64,000 nt of DNA from Pseudomonadota bacterium (GTDB lineage: Bacteria > Pseudomonadota > Alphaproteobacteria > Rhizobiales > Rhizobiaceae): positions 62,001 through 126,000 of the forward strand of contig JAEWDP010000113.1 in the NCBI GenBank assembly GCA_023390055.1. Reading direction: 5' to 3'. Positions 27,497 through 35,869 of this stretch are shown here, in pieces. The translations under genes and the position numbers were made by a program. Each line of letters begins with the position of its first letter. The first letter of the stretch is position 1. Under the pieces are notes generated by a model, which was not told where the DNA came from, ran no database searches, and saw only the letters and a list, made by a program, of their open reading frames with translations.

Positions 27497-28534
27497 ATGG
27501 CCGTACTCGTTACCGGCGGTGCCGGCTATATCGGCAGTCATATGGCATGGGCATTGCTGGATGCTGGCGAGGACGTTGTCGTGCTCGATCGCCTGTCTAC
27601 CGGCTTTCGCTGGTCTGTCCCTCCTGCCGCACGCTTTTATCTTGGCGATGTCGGAGATCGTCAGCTTCTTGATCAGGTGTTTGCCGACAACGCCATTGAC
27701 GCGGTCATGCACTTTGCCGGCTCGATCGTGGTCCCGCAGTCGATCATGCACCCCCTCGAATACTACGACAACAACACGAGCAAGACGCGGCTGCTTGCAG
27801 CTGCCGCGATCGATGCAGGCATTCGAAATCTCGTTTTCTCATCCACGGCCGCCGTCTATGGCGATCAAGATGATGATCTTCCGGTGTTGGAGACGGCAAG
27901 CCCGCAACCCAAGAACCCTTACGGTCAGTCGAAGCTCATGGCGGAGATCATGCTGCGCGATGCGGCCGCAGCACATGATGACTTCCGCTTCGTCGCCCTG
28001 CGCTATTTTAACGTTGCAGGTGCAGATCCACAGGGACGAACGGGTCTGTCAACCGAAGGAGCCACGCATCTGATCAAGATCGCCTGTGAAGCGGCCATTG
28101 GCCGAAGGCAAGGCGTGGAGATCTATGGGACTGATTATCCGACGGCAGATGGCACCGGGGTGCGTGATTATATCCATGTCAGCGACCTGGTGGGTGCTCA
28201 CCTGAAGGCATTGGACTACTTGCGCCACGGTGGCGGGCCGCTCATCGCCAATTGCGGTTATGGAAAGGGCTACTCGGTGCTCGAAGTACTGCGGGCAGTA
28301 GGAAAACTGGGACAAAAGCAGTTTGCAATCCATCATCGCCCTCGCCGGCAAGGGGATGCTGCAAGCGTTGTCGCCGATGCGACCCTGGCACGGACCTTGC
28401 TGGAATGGGTACCCCGCTTTGACGATCTGGAGACAATCATCAAAACCGCACTGGCATGGGAAAGCAGTCTGGCCGAACAGAAGGCAGGCGAATTGAAGGC
28501 TCTGCAGCAGCGGCTGGCCTCAGCAGTGTTTTGA
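27497..28534 (+). CDS. galE: UDP-glucose 4-epimerase
   Basis: A 345-residue extended short-chain dehydrogenase. The NAD motif is VTGGAGYIGSH at residues 5-15, FSSTAAVYGD holds the catalytic Ser/Thr, NPYGQSKLMAE the Tyr-x3-Lys pair, and ALRYFNVAGADP and RDYIHVSDL are GalE signatures. It interconverts UDP-glucose and UDP-galactose and supplies galactose (and perhaps GalNAc or arabinose) units for exopolysaccharide, LPS or capsule. GGGAG lies seven bases before the ATG. Whether it serves the capsule locus 12 kb downstream is open. Confidence 0.94.
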   Translation: MAVLVTGGAGYIGSHMAWALLDAGEDVVVLDRLSTGFRWSVPPAARFYLGDVGDRQLLDQVFADNAIDAVMHFAGSIVVPQSIMHPLEYYDNNTSKTRLLAAAAIDAGIRNLVFSSTAAVYGDQDDDLPVLETASPQPKNPYGQSKLMAEIMLRDAAAAHDDFRFVALRYFNVAGADPQGRTGLSTEGATHLIKIACEAAIGRRQGVEIYGTDYPTADGTGVRDYIHVSDLVGAHLKALDYLRHGGGPLIANCGYGKGYSVLEVLRAVGKLGQKQFAIHHRPRRQGDAASVVADATLARTLLEWVPRFDDLETIIKTALAWESSLAEQKAGELKALQQRLASAVF

Positions 28535-28551
28535 TATTTGATGTGGCCGGT

Positions 28552-28776
28552 TCAGCAACTGGCGCAAGATGAGGTTGCGGGTTCGCAGGCCGCCAGACGC
28601 CCATAAAATTCGGTTGCCCGGCTTTCCTGCAGGCTGGCAAGTCTCTGGTTCATCTGCTGACACGCCGCTTTGTTAAGCAGTTCGGCAAACGCTGCCTTGT
28701 CGAGCCCATCGGCACGCAACATCAGGGCAATCATGGGGTCACAAATGGCTTCGGCAACGGTCAGGTCGGTATACAT
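28552..28776 (-). CDS. Small hypothetical protein
   Basis: A 74-residue protein I do not recognise. GGAGGAGATATC stands directly before the ATG, a very strong ribosome-binding site that supports a real gene. The protein is mostly helical in appearance (MYTDLTVAEAICDPMIALML, then AAFAELLNKAACQQMNQRL) and ends in SSCASC, a short cysteine-containing tail. The N-terminal pattern with DPMIALMLRADGLD looks like those of small conserved rhizobial proteins of unknown function. It is convergent with galE, 17 bases away. A longer frame to 28923 lacks a good start and is rejected. Confidence 0.65.
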   Translation of the reverse strand: MYTDLTVAEAICDPMIALMLRADGLDKAAFAELLNKAACQQMNQRLASLQESRATEFYGRLAACEPATSSCASC

Positions 28777-29029
28777 GATATCTCCTCCAGAATGACGAAT
28801 AGTGGCAAATTGCGTCGAAATTATCACCAAGCCATTTTTTGACATGTGACCGGAGAAACTGACCTGAAATCGGAGGTTTGCCACGCTGCCCCCTAAAAGA
28901 TGCTTGGAGCCTTCCAGGCGCATCCTGCGCTTTTTTGACGCGCCTCAATGCACAATCGTTTTGTCAGCATAGATTGCGCAGACCACAGGGGGCCGGGAGC
29001 CCAAGCCGTGTTGGCGAGGAGTTGATGCA

Positions 29030-29482
29030 ATGCGTGCACCTTACGATGTAGGTTTTCTTCGGCCCGACGAAGTTTCCCGCACCTTCGCGATCATGCAGAT
29101 TGTGATGCCCTCAATGAACCTTGCGGCGTGGCAGCGCCTCGTCACGCAGGACCCCGAGGGAAGGGGATGGGCGGTCGCACGGGATGAACGTGGCTATATC
29201 CGCGGCGTTTGCCGGATGCACCCGGCAACCGATCCATCGACGGGTCGTCTTCTGGAGGTGCCGATGCTCGTGGCCTTCAGCCTGTGGGACGAGGCCGGTG
29301 TCAGCGGCGACCTCCTCGATTTTGCGCGGCATCACGCATGGGAGGAGGGTTGCCAGGCGATACGTCTATGGAACAGGCCGGTCCTGTCGCCCGAGGATCT
29401 GGAAAGCCCGCAGCCGCGTGGGGCACTCTCGCAGAGCTTTTTCTACGATCTCGCAACGGACGACAATCATTGCCGTCACTGA
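29030..29482 (+). CDS. Hypothetical protein, possible GNAT-like fold
   Basis: A 150-residue protein without a clear family. Features are YDVGFLRPDEVSRTFAIM at the start and a middle section with GRGWAVARDERGYIRGVCRM and LLEVPMLVAFSL, whose alternating strands would fit an acetyltransferase (GNAT) core, followed by DFARHHAWEEGCQAIRLW. No acetyl-CoA R/QxxGxG/A loop is evident, so an enzyme call would be unsafe. GAGGAGTTGATGCA before the ATG is a reasonable ribosome-binding site. It is convergent with the FxkR-like gene, eight bases away. Confidence 0.6.
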   Translation: MRAPYDVGFLRPDEVSRTFAIMQIVMPSMNLAAWQRLVTQDPEGRGWAVARDERGYIRGVCRMHPATDPSTGRLLEVPMLVAFSLWDEAGVSGDLLDFARHHAWEEGCQAIRLWNRPVLSPEDLESPQPRGALSQSFFYDLATDDNHCRH

Positions 29483-29490
29483 CGTCGGCT

Positions 29491-30216
29491 TTAGGACGGC
29501 TGTCCGGTGAAGACATAACCGACGCCACGGACTGATTTTATCAGTTGCGGACATTTCGGGTCGGCTTCGATCTTGCGACGCAGCCGGACAATCTGGGCAT
29601 CGACGGCACGGTCGAACGCTTCGAGGTTGCGGCCGCGGGTGATGTCCATCAACTGTTCGCGGCTGAGGACCCTGCCTGTGTTTCTCGCAAGAGCGAGAAG
29701 CATGTCGAATTCGCCGGTCGTAAGCTCGATGTTTCGTCCGGCAGGATTGTGAAGGGTCCGCCGTGCAGCATCAAGTGTCCAGCCATCGAATGTTATAATG
29801 TCTTCCCGTCCCGTCCTTTGGGAAGAAGATGCCGAATTTCGCCGTCGCAGGATCGATTTCAGGCGGGCGTGAACCTCGCGCAGGTGGAAAGGTTTGGCAA
29901 GATAGTCATCGGCTCCGATTTCAAGACCAACGATGCGGTCGACGATGTCGTCGCGACCGGTCAGCATCATGATCGGAACATCCGAATGACTTCGGATTTC
30001 GCGTGCAAGATCCAGTCCGTCCGAACCGCCTGGCAACGTCAGATCAAGAAGGATTGCATCGACCTCCTTGTGTTTCATCTGCGCGCGCATGTCAGGGCCG
30101 TCGACGGCGCAGCTGACAGTATATCCCTCATCCTGGAAATAGCGTGACAAGAGGTTGCGGATGCGGGGGTCGTCGTCGACAACAAGGATGTGGGAGTTGT
30201 TCTGGGTTTCGGACAT
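29491..30216 (-). CDS. fxkR: OmpR/PhoB-type response regulator, FxkR-like
   Basis: A 241-residue response regulator. The receiver domain (about 8-122) has the acidic pocket VVDDD, the phosphoacceptor Asp58 in ILLDLTLPGG, Thr86 and Lys108 in LAKPF. The C-terminal winged HTH (about 140-237) is the OmpR/PhoB type (LTTGEFDMLLALARNTGRVLS, then GVGYVF). In Rhizobium etli an OmpR-type regulator called FxkR links hybrid FixL to fixK, replacing FixJ, and binds a K-box of two GTTACA repeats. This gene is divergent from a fixK-hFixL pair and that exact box lies 22 bases before its start, which is why I use the name. Without the context it would just be an OmpR-family regulator. Confidence 0.85.
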   Translation of the reverse strand: MSETQNNSHILVVDDDPRIRNLLSRYFQDEGYTVSCAVDGPDMRAQMKHKEVDAILLDLTLPGGSDGLDLAREIRSHSDVPIMMLTGRDDIVDRIVGLEIGADDYLAKPFHLREVHARLKSILRRRNSASSSQRTGREDIITFDGWTLDAARRTLHNPAGRNIELTTGEFDMLLALARNTGRVLSREQLMDITRGRNLEAFDRAVDAQIVRLRRKIEADPKCPQLIKSVRGVGYVFTGQPS

Positions 30217-30238
30217 TGTCGACTTTTCAATTTCGGAT

Positions 30239-30286
30239 GTTACAAACTGTTACACAATTGCACGCTCTATCACACTCCAGACATTT
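30239..30286 (+). promoter_or_regulatory. K-box and candidate promoter of fixK
   Basis: GTTACA (30239-30244), four bases AACT, then GTTACA (30249-30254) match the published FxkR-binding K-box (GTTACA-N4-GTTACA) exactly. The 10-bp repeat period fits an OmpR-type dimer on one DNA face. Four bases later comes a possible promoter, TTGCAC (30258-30263), 17 bases, ACATTT (30281-30286), which would put the box just upstream of the -35 element, as expected for an activator. A partial half-site GTTACC follows at 30291-30296. The promoter elements are inferred; the box is seen directly. Confidence 0.8.
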
Positions 30287-30340
30287 GTGTGTTACCGCAA
30301 TGAATTCTAGTGCCGCTATCAACAAATGGAGATAGTGGTC

Positions 30341-31087
30341 ATGTTTATCGAGAGGGCACTCAATACCGGGAGGGCGGTTCCGGAACCTCTGATTGAGCGC
30401 CCGGCCAGTCTGAATGCATTGTTTTCGAGGCTTCCGGCAGAAACGATCACGGCAGGCAAGGTTCTCTTTCTTGAAGGTGATGACGCAAGGTCGCTCTTTG
30501 AAGTTGTCGAGGGAACCTTGAGGATCTACAGGGTTCTGGGTGACGGTCGCCGCGTGATCACCGGCTTTCTGAATGCTGGCGACATTCTCGGTATCTCGTT
30601 CAAGAGCAATTATACCTATAGCGCTGAAGCGATTACGGCTGTAACGGTTCGAAGACTGTCCAGGAAGGTCTTTGAAGCGGAGATCGTCAATTCTGCCGAG
30701 CTTCGGCCTGTCGTCTTCCATCAGATGTCAGACGAGATGGCCGCTGCGCAAGATCAGATGGTTCTCCTGTCGACCAAGAATGCGGAAGAACGCGTATGCA
30801 GCTTCTTGCTGAAGGAACTGGAAAGGGCTATCCGCCATGGCGCAATCGCGCAGATGGTGCATCTCCCGATGACACGACTGGACATTGCGGACTATCTGGG
30901 GCTGACAATCGAGACAGTTTCGCGCACGATGACCAAGCTGGCCAGCAAAGGTGTAATCACCATCACCGGCCGTCATTCCGTCAAGATATTGAAGCGGACG
31001 ATGCTGACGTGTCTGGCTGGGGATGGCGATGACTATGAAGACCACTGGGGATTAGCCGATGCCCGGACGAAACGGCTTCGCCATTAG
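30341..31087 (+). CDS. fixK: Crp/Fnr-family regulator, FixK-type
   Basis: A 248-residue Crp/Fnr protein: a cyclic-nucleotide-binding-like beta-roll (about 25-140, with VLFLEGDDARSLFEVVEGTLRIY in part), a dimer helix, and a C-terminal HTH containing MTRLDIADYLGLTIETVSRTM. That recognition helix (ETVSR) is the FNR/FixK type that reads TTGAT-N4-ATCAA. The N-terminal iron-sulfur cysteine cluster of FNR is absent, so like other FixK proteins it should not sense oxygen itself. The ATG at 30341 has GGAG nine bases ahead; one at 30326 is possible but lacks a site. It sits downstream of the K-box and five bases before the hybrid fixL. Confidence 0.9.
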   Translation: MFIERALNTGRAVPEPLIERPASLNALFSRLPAETITAGKVLFLEGDDARSLFEVVEGTLRIYRVLGDGRRVITGFLNAGDILGISFKSNYTYSAEAITAVTVRRLSRKVFEAEIVNSAELRPVVFHQMSDEMAAAQDQMVLLSTKNAEERVCSFLLKELERAIRHGAIAQMVHLPMTRLDIADYLGLTIETVSRTMTKLASKGVITITGRHSVKILKRTMLTCLAGDGDDYEDHWGLADARTKRLRH

Positions 31088-31092
31088 AACGA

Positions 31093-33030
31093 ATGGAAAC
31101 GGACGACGGGATGAAAGAAATAGCCGCACTCGAACAGGCAGGTGAGGGGGATCTGGATGCGGCACTTCGACTTCTGAACCATGCCAACCTGTTCGTTCAC
31201 CGACTGGACGGCACGATCATCCGCTGGAGCGCAGGCTGCGAAACACTCTATGGATGGTCGAGGAACGAAGCTGTCGGATCAATCGTCCAGGATCTACTGG
31301 AGACGCGGTTCCCCCAGGCGCGTGGCGAGATATGCAAGACGGTTCTGGAAAGTGGCGTCTGGGAAGGCGAGATCGTACATCGTCACAGGGACAGACATCT
31401 GATTTTCATTGCCGCGCGGTGGGTGGCCTTGCGGGTTGATGAAGAGCCCGAACCCATCATCATCCAGACCAATAATGATGTTACGGACATGAAGGTCGCA
31501 GAAAACAGTCTGGCCGAGAGGGAAGCTCATCTGAGCTCCATTCTCGACACCGTCCCCGACTCCATGATCGTGATTGATGAAGCAGGGATTGTCAGTTCCT
31601 TCTCTGCCGCTGCAGAGCGCCTGTTCGGCTATTCGGTTGATGAGGTCAAAGGCCAGAATGTGAAGATGCTGATGCCGCCCCCCGATCGTGACCGGCACGA
31701 CGGTTATATCGATCGCTACGTGACGACAGGAGAGAGACGGATCATTGGTTACGGCAGGGTGGTGGCCGGTCAGCGAAAGGATGGAACGGTTTTCCCGATG
31801 GAACTTGCTGTCGGGGAGACCCGCGTGAATGGCAAGAGGATATTTACGGGGTTCATTCGCGATCTGACAAGCCGGCACAAGATCGAGGAAGAATTGCGAC
31901 AGGCGCAGAAAATGGAGGCTATCGGCCAGTTGACCGGTGGACTTGCGCACGACTTCAATAACCTGCTGACGGTTATCAGCGGCAATCTCGAGATGATCGA
32001 AGGCAAGCTTTCGGATGAGCGGCTTTTGATGATGCTGCGGGAGGCTCAGGAGGCGGCGGACGACGGTGCCAAATTGACCGGTCAACTGCTTGCTTTCGGT
32101 CGCAAGCAGGCCCTCAATCCGAAGATTGTCGACGTTGGGCAACTCGTTTCGGGTTTTTCGGAGTTGTTGCGGCGTACGGTCGGCGAGATGATCGAGTTGA
32201 GGACGGTGATTGACGGTGCCAATAACGAAGCACTCGTTGACGGTTCGCAACTCCAGAACGCGATCCTCAACCTCATACTGAATGCACGTGATGCAATGCC
32301 TCGCGGTGGGCGTCTTTCCATCGAGATCTCGCGCGTCAAGCTCGATGTAGATTATGCGCAGATGTATGCCCATGTCCGGACGGGCGATTATGTTCTCGTC
32401 AGTGTCACTGATAATGGAACGGGGATGGCGTCCGACGTGAAAGAGCACGCCTTTGAGCCATTCTTCACGACGAAGGGGGTCGGGTCTGGAACCGGGCTTG
32501 GCCTCAGCATGGTCTATGGTTTTGCCAAGCAGTCAGGCGGACATATTCAGCTCTACAGCGAAGAGGGCCAGGGAACGAGCGTTCGCATTTTCCTGCCCGC
32601 GGTACACCATGTTGCCGATGCAGCGCCTGGGAATGGCGCGCAAGCGTCAAGGTCGGCCCTGCCCGGGGGGACGGAAAAGGTTCTGGCGGTGGAAGATGAT
32701 CCCCGTGTACGCCGCGTTGCGGTGTCGCGACTGACGGATCTCGGTTACGAGGTAATCGAGGCTGAGGACGGCGCCAATGCGCTTGCCCGCCTGAAAGAAC
32801 ATCCAGACATAGCGCTTCTGTTTACCGACATCGTGATGCCCGGCGGAATTGCCGGTGATGAACTTGCCGAAATTGTCCGCACCGAGCGACCGGAAATCAA
32901 GGTATTGTTCACGTCCGGTTATGCCGAGCCAGAGATTGCAGGAAGAGAACTGGCAGCCTCCGGGAGCTGGCTTAAGAAACCTTACACCGCCAAGGAACTA
33001 GCGGTCAGGCTGCGGGAATTGCTGGACTGA
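31093..33030 (+). CDS. fixL: Hybrid FixL: haem-PAS oxygen-sensing histidine kinase with receiver domain
   Basis: A 645-residue soluble hybrid kinase: PAS-A (about 25-140), haem PAS-B (about 145-265), HisKA/HATPase (about 275-510) and a receiver (about 528-645). In PAS-B the FixL signature is intact. His202 in RHDGYIDRY aligns with haem-ligand His200 of Bradyrhizobium FixL. Arg208 and Arg222 align with its Arg206 and Arg220, and the GERRIIGYGR and KDGTVFPMELAVGE segments fill the pocket. The phosphoacceptor His286 is in GLAHDFNNLL, ATP-site motifs are GTGLGLSMV, and the receiver Asp579 is in FTDIVMPGG. Low oxygen should switch on autophosphorylation. No membrane segments are seen, unlike S. 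meliloti FixL. Together with fixK and fxkR it makes a complete hFixL-FxkR-FixK set. Confidence 0.9.
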   Translation: METDDGMKEIAALEQAGEGDLDAALRLLNHANLFVHRLDGTIIRWSAGCETLYGWSRNEAVGSIVQDLLETRFPQARGEICKTVLESGVWEGEIVHRHRDRHLIFIAARWVALRVDEEPEPIIIQTNNDVTDMKVAENSLAEREAHLSSILDTVPDSMIVIDEAGIVSSFSAAAERLFGYSVDEVKGQNVKMLMPPPDRDRHDGYIDRYVTTGERRIIGYGRVVAGQRKDGTVFPMELAVGETRVNGKRIFTGFIRDLTSRHKIEEELRQAQKMEAIGQLTGGLAHDFNNLLTVISGNLEMIEGKLSDERLLMMLREAQEAADDGAKLTGQLLAFGRKQALNPKIVDVGQLVSGFSELLRRTVGEMIELRTVIDGANNEALVDGSQLQNAILNLILNARDAMPRGGRLSIEISRVKLDVDYAQMYAHVRTGDYVLVSVTDNGTGMASDVKEHAFEPFFTTKGVGSGTGLGLSMVYGFAKQSGGHIQLYSEEGQGTSVRIFLPAVHHVADAAPGNGAQASRSALPGGTEKVLAVEDDPRVRRVAVSRLTDLGYEVIEAEDGANALARLKEHPDIALLFTDIVMPGGIAGDELAEIVRTERPEIKVLFTSGYAEPEIAGRELAASGSWLKKPYTAKELAVRLRELLD

Positions 33031-33161
33031 CAGGGCGTGTATTTCGGCACCACTATGTTGTTCTGCTTCATGATCGCAAGTGAGCCGAAGACAAGACTGT
33101 ATTTCGTTTACCATAACTTATGAATTTTCGAACATTCTAAGTAATGTAAGCGGGGTAACAC

Positions 33162-33770
33162 ATGAAACAGCGCATTTTGTATACGGGCGTGCTTGCGCTC
33201 GGATTGATGATTTCCACAGCAGCATTCGCCGATCCTTCAAAACCGAACGTCCGGCAACTTGTGACGCAACCGGTGCTTGACGACATTCATGCCTGGCTGA
33301 CCAATGACATTGTCGCAGTCTCGGTCAAGGCCCAGAATGATCGCTTGTCCAAACTGACCCAGCCTGAAATCGATGCGGTCGACAAGCAATGGGTCGACGA
33401 ACGCGAGGCCGCAGACAAGCCACTCATTGCAGCAACGCTTTCCAACCCACTGTCTGTCTATCTCAATCGCATTCAGGGACGTTCGCTTGGGCTTTATGCC
33501 GAGATCTTCATTATGGACCAGAATGGCCTGAATGTCGGACAAAGTTCGATCACCAGCGATTTCTGGCAAGGGGATGAAGCAAAGTTCCTGAAGACGTTCC
33601 CGGTCGGCACGGCTGCAATGTTCATCGACGAGCCGGAATGGGATGATGACGCCAAGATCTGGCGTGCGCAGGTGAGCTTTACGCTTACTGACGAGAACGG
33701 AAATATCCCCATCGGTGCCGCGACGGTCGAGCTCAATCTGACAGAACTTGAAAGACGAGCCTCATCCTGA
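33162..33770 (+). CDS. Exported hypothetical protein, possible single-domain sensor (PDC-like)
   Basis: A 202-residue protein with a clear signal peptide (MKQRILYTGVLALGLMISTA, cut near AFA-DP). The mature part begins with a helical segment (VLDDIHAWLTNDIVAVSVKAQNDRL) and continues with strands such as LYAEIFIMDQNGLNVGQS, the pattern of PDC/Cache sensor domains, where a helix is followed by YxxxxxDxxG. It has no membrane anchor at the C-terminus. It is 57 bases upstream of a chemoreceptor gene, so it may deliver a periplasmic ligand or act as a free sensor for that receptor; this is inference. No close family is recognised. Confidence 0.75.
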   Translation: MKQRILYTGVLALGLMISTAAFADPSKPNVRQLVTQPVLDDIHAWLTNDIVAVSVKAQNDRLSKLTQPEIDAVDKQWVDEREAADKPLIAATLSNPLSVYLNRIQGRSLGLYAEIFIMDQNGLNVGQSSITSDFWQGDEAKFLKTFPVGTAAMFIDEPEWDDDAKIWRAQVSFTLTDENGNIPIGAATVELNLTELERRASS

Positions 33771-33827
33771 CGCTTTCGTCACGCTGATGCCTTGTCACGC
33801 AGACCTTTTAGGAATTTGGACTTTCTC

Positions 33828-35768
33828 ATGCTGAAAAACATATCTGTGAGTGTGAAGGGCTTTGTCGCCTTCGGTATCCTTGCCGTCATTGCGATCGGAG
33901 CAAGCGCGCTGATCTACAAGAAGTCGGTTGATGCGGAGCACTCGGTCACACACAATCTTCTGATCATGGGGATTGTCGAGGAGACGGGCAAACTCGCGGA
34001 TGTTGTCACGGGTGCCAATCTTGCCGTGAAGAACTTCCTTCTGACTGGCAATCGTGATTTCGTAAAGACGTATGAGGAACTGTCTGCACAGTTTGATGCC
34101 GAAGCCGCAAAACTTGCGGAACTGATTGGCGACAGTGCTGGCGAACAGTCTGCCACTTTCACTGAAGCACAGGCATTAATCAATGACTGGCGCAGCACCG
34201 TGATTGCGAGGCAGATCCATGCGATGCGCGATCCTGCCACCGTCGAATTCGCCCGCGCCATCGAAGTGACGGGAGAGGGCACCCAGAAACTTGAAGCCTT
34301 CCGTGGAAAGCTCATGGATGTAACATCCGCGCTGGACGAACAGGCCGTCATTGCCTTGGAAGAACAGGCAACTGCCCTTGGAAGCGTTGAAACAATCAGT
34401 CTGTTTGCAGCCTTTGCCGTTGCTCTTGCCGCGGTAGTCCTTGGTGTTCTCAACTTCCAGCTCATTTCCCGACCTCTTGGAAAATTGGCAGAAATCCTTT
34501 CGCGCCTTGCGGATGGGGATCTGGATGTCGAACCGCTGAAGCTTGGCAAAGATGAAATAGGCCGCATGGCAGATACAGTGCAGGTCTTCCGGGACGCGGC
34601 AATCAGCAACAGACGACTTGAAGACGAAGCCGAGAAAAACCGCCAGCGTGCCGAGGCCGAGCGCGTCGCAACACAGCAACGCATAGAGCAGGAAGCAGCA
34701 GAACGTCTGCGAATTGCAACCGCCGGGCTTGCGGCCGGCCTCCAGAAGTTGGCCGGTGGTGATCTGTCATTCCAATTAACAGAGCCGTTTGCCCCGGACT
34801 TCGAACCTCTTCGGGAAGACTTCAACCGATCGGTGGCGCAATTGAACAGCACACTTACGAGCGTCATCAATGGTATCTCCAATATTGAGAATAACTCCAA
34901 TGAGATATCTGCAAGCGCAAATGATTTGTCGCGGCGCACAGAACAACAGGCTGCGGCCCTTGAGCAGAGCGCTGCCGCGGTTGAGGAAATTACTGCAAAC
35001 GTTTCCAATTCGACAAAACGTACTGAAGAGGCTCGCGGTGTTGCATCCCACGCAAATGAAGCGGCTCAACAATCGTCGGAAATTGCCGCTCATGCCGAGG
35101 AGGCAATGCGGCGGATCGAGGCAAGTTCACAGCAGATTTCCAGCATTATCGGTGTCATTGACGAGATCGCGTTCCAAACCAACCTGCTGGCCCTGAACGC
35201 AGGCGTGGAAGCAGCTCGTGCCGGCGACGCTGGAAAGGGCTTTGCCGTCGTGGCGCAGGAGGTTCGTGAACTGGCGCAACGCTCTGCCAATGCCGCCAAG
35301 GAAATCAAAGAACTGATCAGCAGTTCGACGGGAGAGGTCGTGAATGGTGTTGAACTGGTTCGCAAGGTTAGCCACGCATTGGGCACGATCGGCGGCTATA
35401 TCACCGAAATGAACGTCCATATGGATTCTATTTCAGTCTCTGCACGCGAGCAGTCGACAGGGCTTGTTGAAGTCAACCAGGCCGTGAGCTCGATGGATCA
35501 AACCACACAGCAGAATGCGGCAATGGTGGAGCAATCGACAGCAGCCTCGGCGGCACTCGCAAATGAGGCGCAAAAGCTCAATGAACTGGTGAGCCAATTT
35601 ACTCTGGACCAGGTATCGAGCGTCCAGGCAGGCGCCCTTCATGAGGTTGCTCGGGTGATGGCGCGTTCGGCTCCAGAAACCCCAATCAACCGTGAAGCCA
35701 TGCCAGCCCGAAGATCGACCACCCAGGCCGCTGCTGTGGCTATAGGCCAAAGCTGGGAAGAGTTCTAA
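33828..35768 (+). CDS. Methyl-accepting chemotaxis protein
   Basis: A 646-residue chemoreceptor. The first membrane helix is VKGFVAFGILAVIAIGASALIY (in part), then a periplasmic helical domain of about 155 residues of the four-helix-bundle class. The second membrane helix lies near residues 188-211 (LFAAFAVALAAVVLGVL), followed by HAMP (RPLGKLAEILSRLADGDLDVE) and the cytoplasmic signalling hairpin with the conserved tip EIAFQTNLLALNAGVEAARAG (in part). It ends SWEEF, which matches the C-terminal aromatic pentapeptide that tethers CheR/CheB in some receptors. The ATG at 33828 is chosen over a TTG at 33792. It follows the exported protein gene and the oxygen-sensor set. Confidence 0.95.
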   Translation: MLKNISVSVKGFVAFGILAVIAIGASALIYKKSVDAEHSVTHNLLIMGIVEETGKLADVVTGANLAVKNFLLTGNRDFVKTYEELSAQFDAEAAKLAELIGDSAGEQSATFTEAQALINDWRSTVIARQIHAMRDPATVEFARAIEVTGEGTQKLEAFRGKLMDVTSALDEQAVIALEEQATALGSVETISLFAAFAVALAAVVLGVLNFQLISRPLGKLAEILSRLADGDLDVEPLKLGKDEIGRMADTVQVFRDAAISNRRLEDEAEKNRQRAEAERVATQQRIEQEAAERLRIATAGLAAGLQKLAGGDLSFQLTEPFAPDFEPLREDFNRSVAQLNSTLTSVINGISNIENNSNEISASANDLSRRTEQQAAALEQSAAAVEEITANVSNSTKRTEEARGVASHANEAAQQSSEIAAHAEEAMRRIEASSQQISSIIGVIDEIAFQTNLLALNAGVEAARAGDAGKGFAVVAQEVRELAQRSANAAKEIKELISSSTGEVVNGVELVRKVSHALGTIGGYITEMNVHMDSISVSAREQSTGLVEVNQAVSSMDQTTQQNAAMVEQSTAASAALANEAQKLNELVSQFTLDQVSSVQAGALHEVARVMARSAPETPINREAMPARRSTTQAAAVAIGQSWEEF

Positions 35769-35869
35769 TATGGCAAGGTGCGCAATCGGGCGAGGAGTTG
35801 CATGAATACCGGACCTTTTTGTCCTGAACCATGACGTGTTCGTCCATATCTGTATCATCATAGGCATGA

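Noticed and set aside
30217..30340. FNR/FixK-type TTGAT-N4-ATCAA box before fixK
   Set aside because: Looked for an autoregulatory site; only the GTTACA repeats are present.
31294..32448. 384-codon open frame antisense to the hybrid fixL
   Set aside because: No ribosome-binding site or motif; the opposite strand encodes clear PAS and kinase domains throughout.
33914..35008. 364-codon open frame antisense to the chemoreceptor
   Set aside because: Serine/alanine-rich shadow of the coiled-coil coding sequence; no plausible fold.
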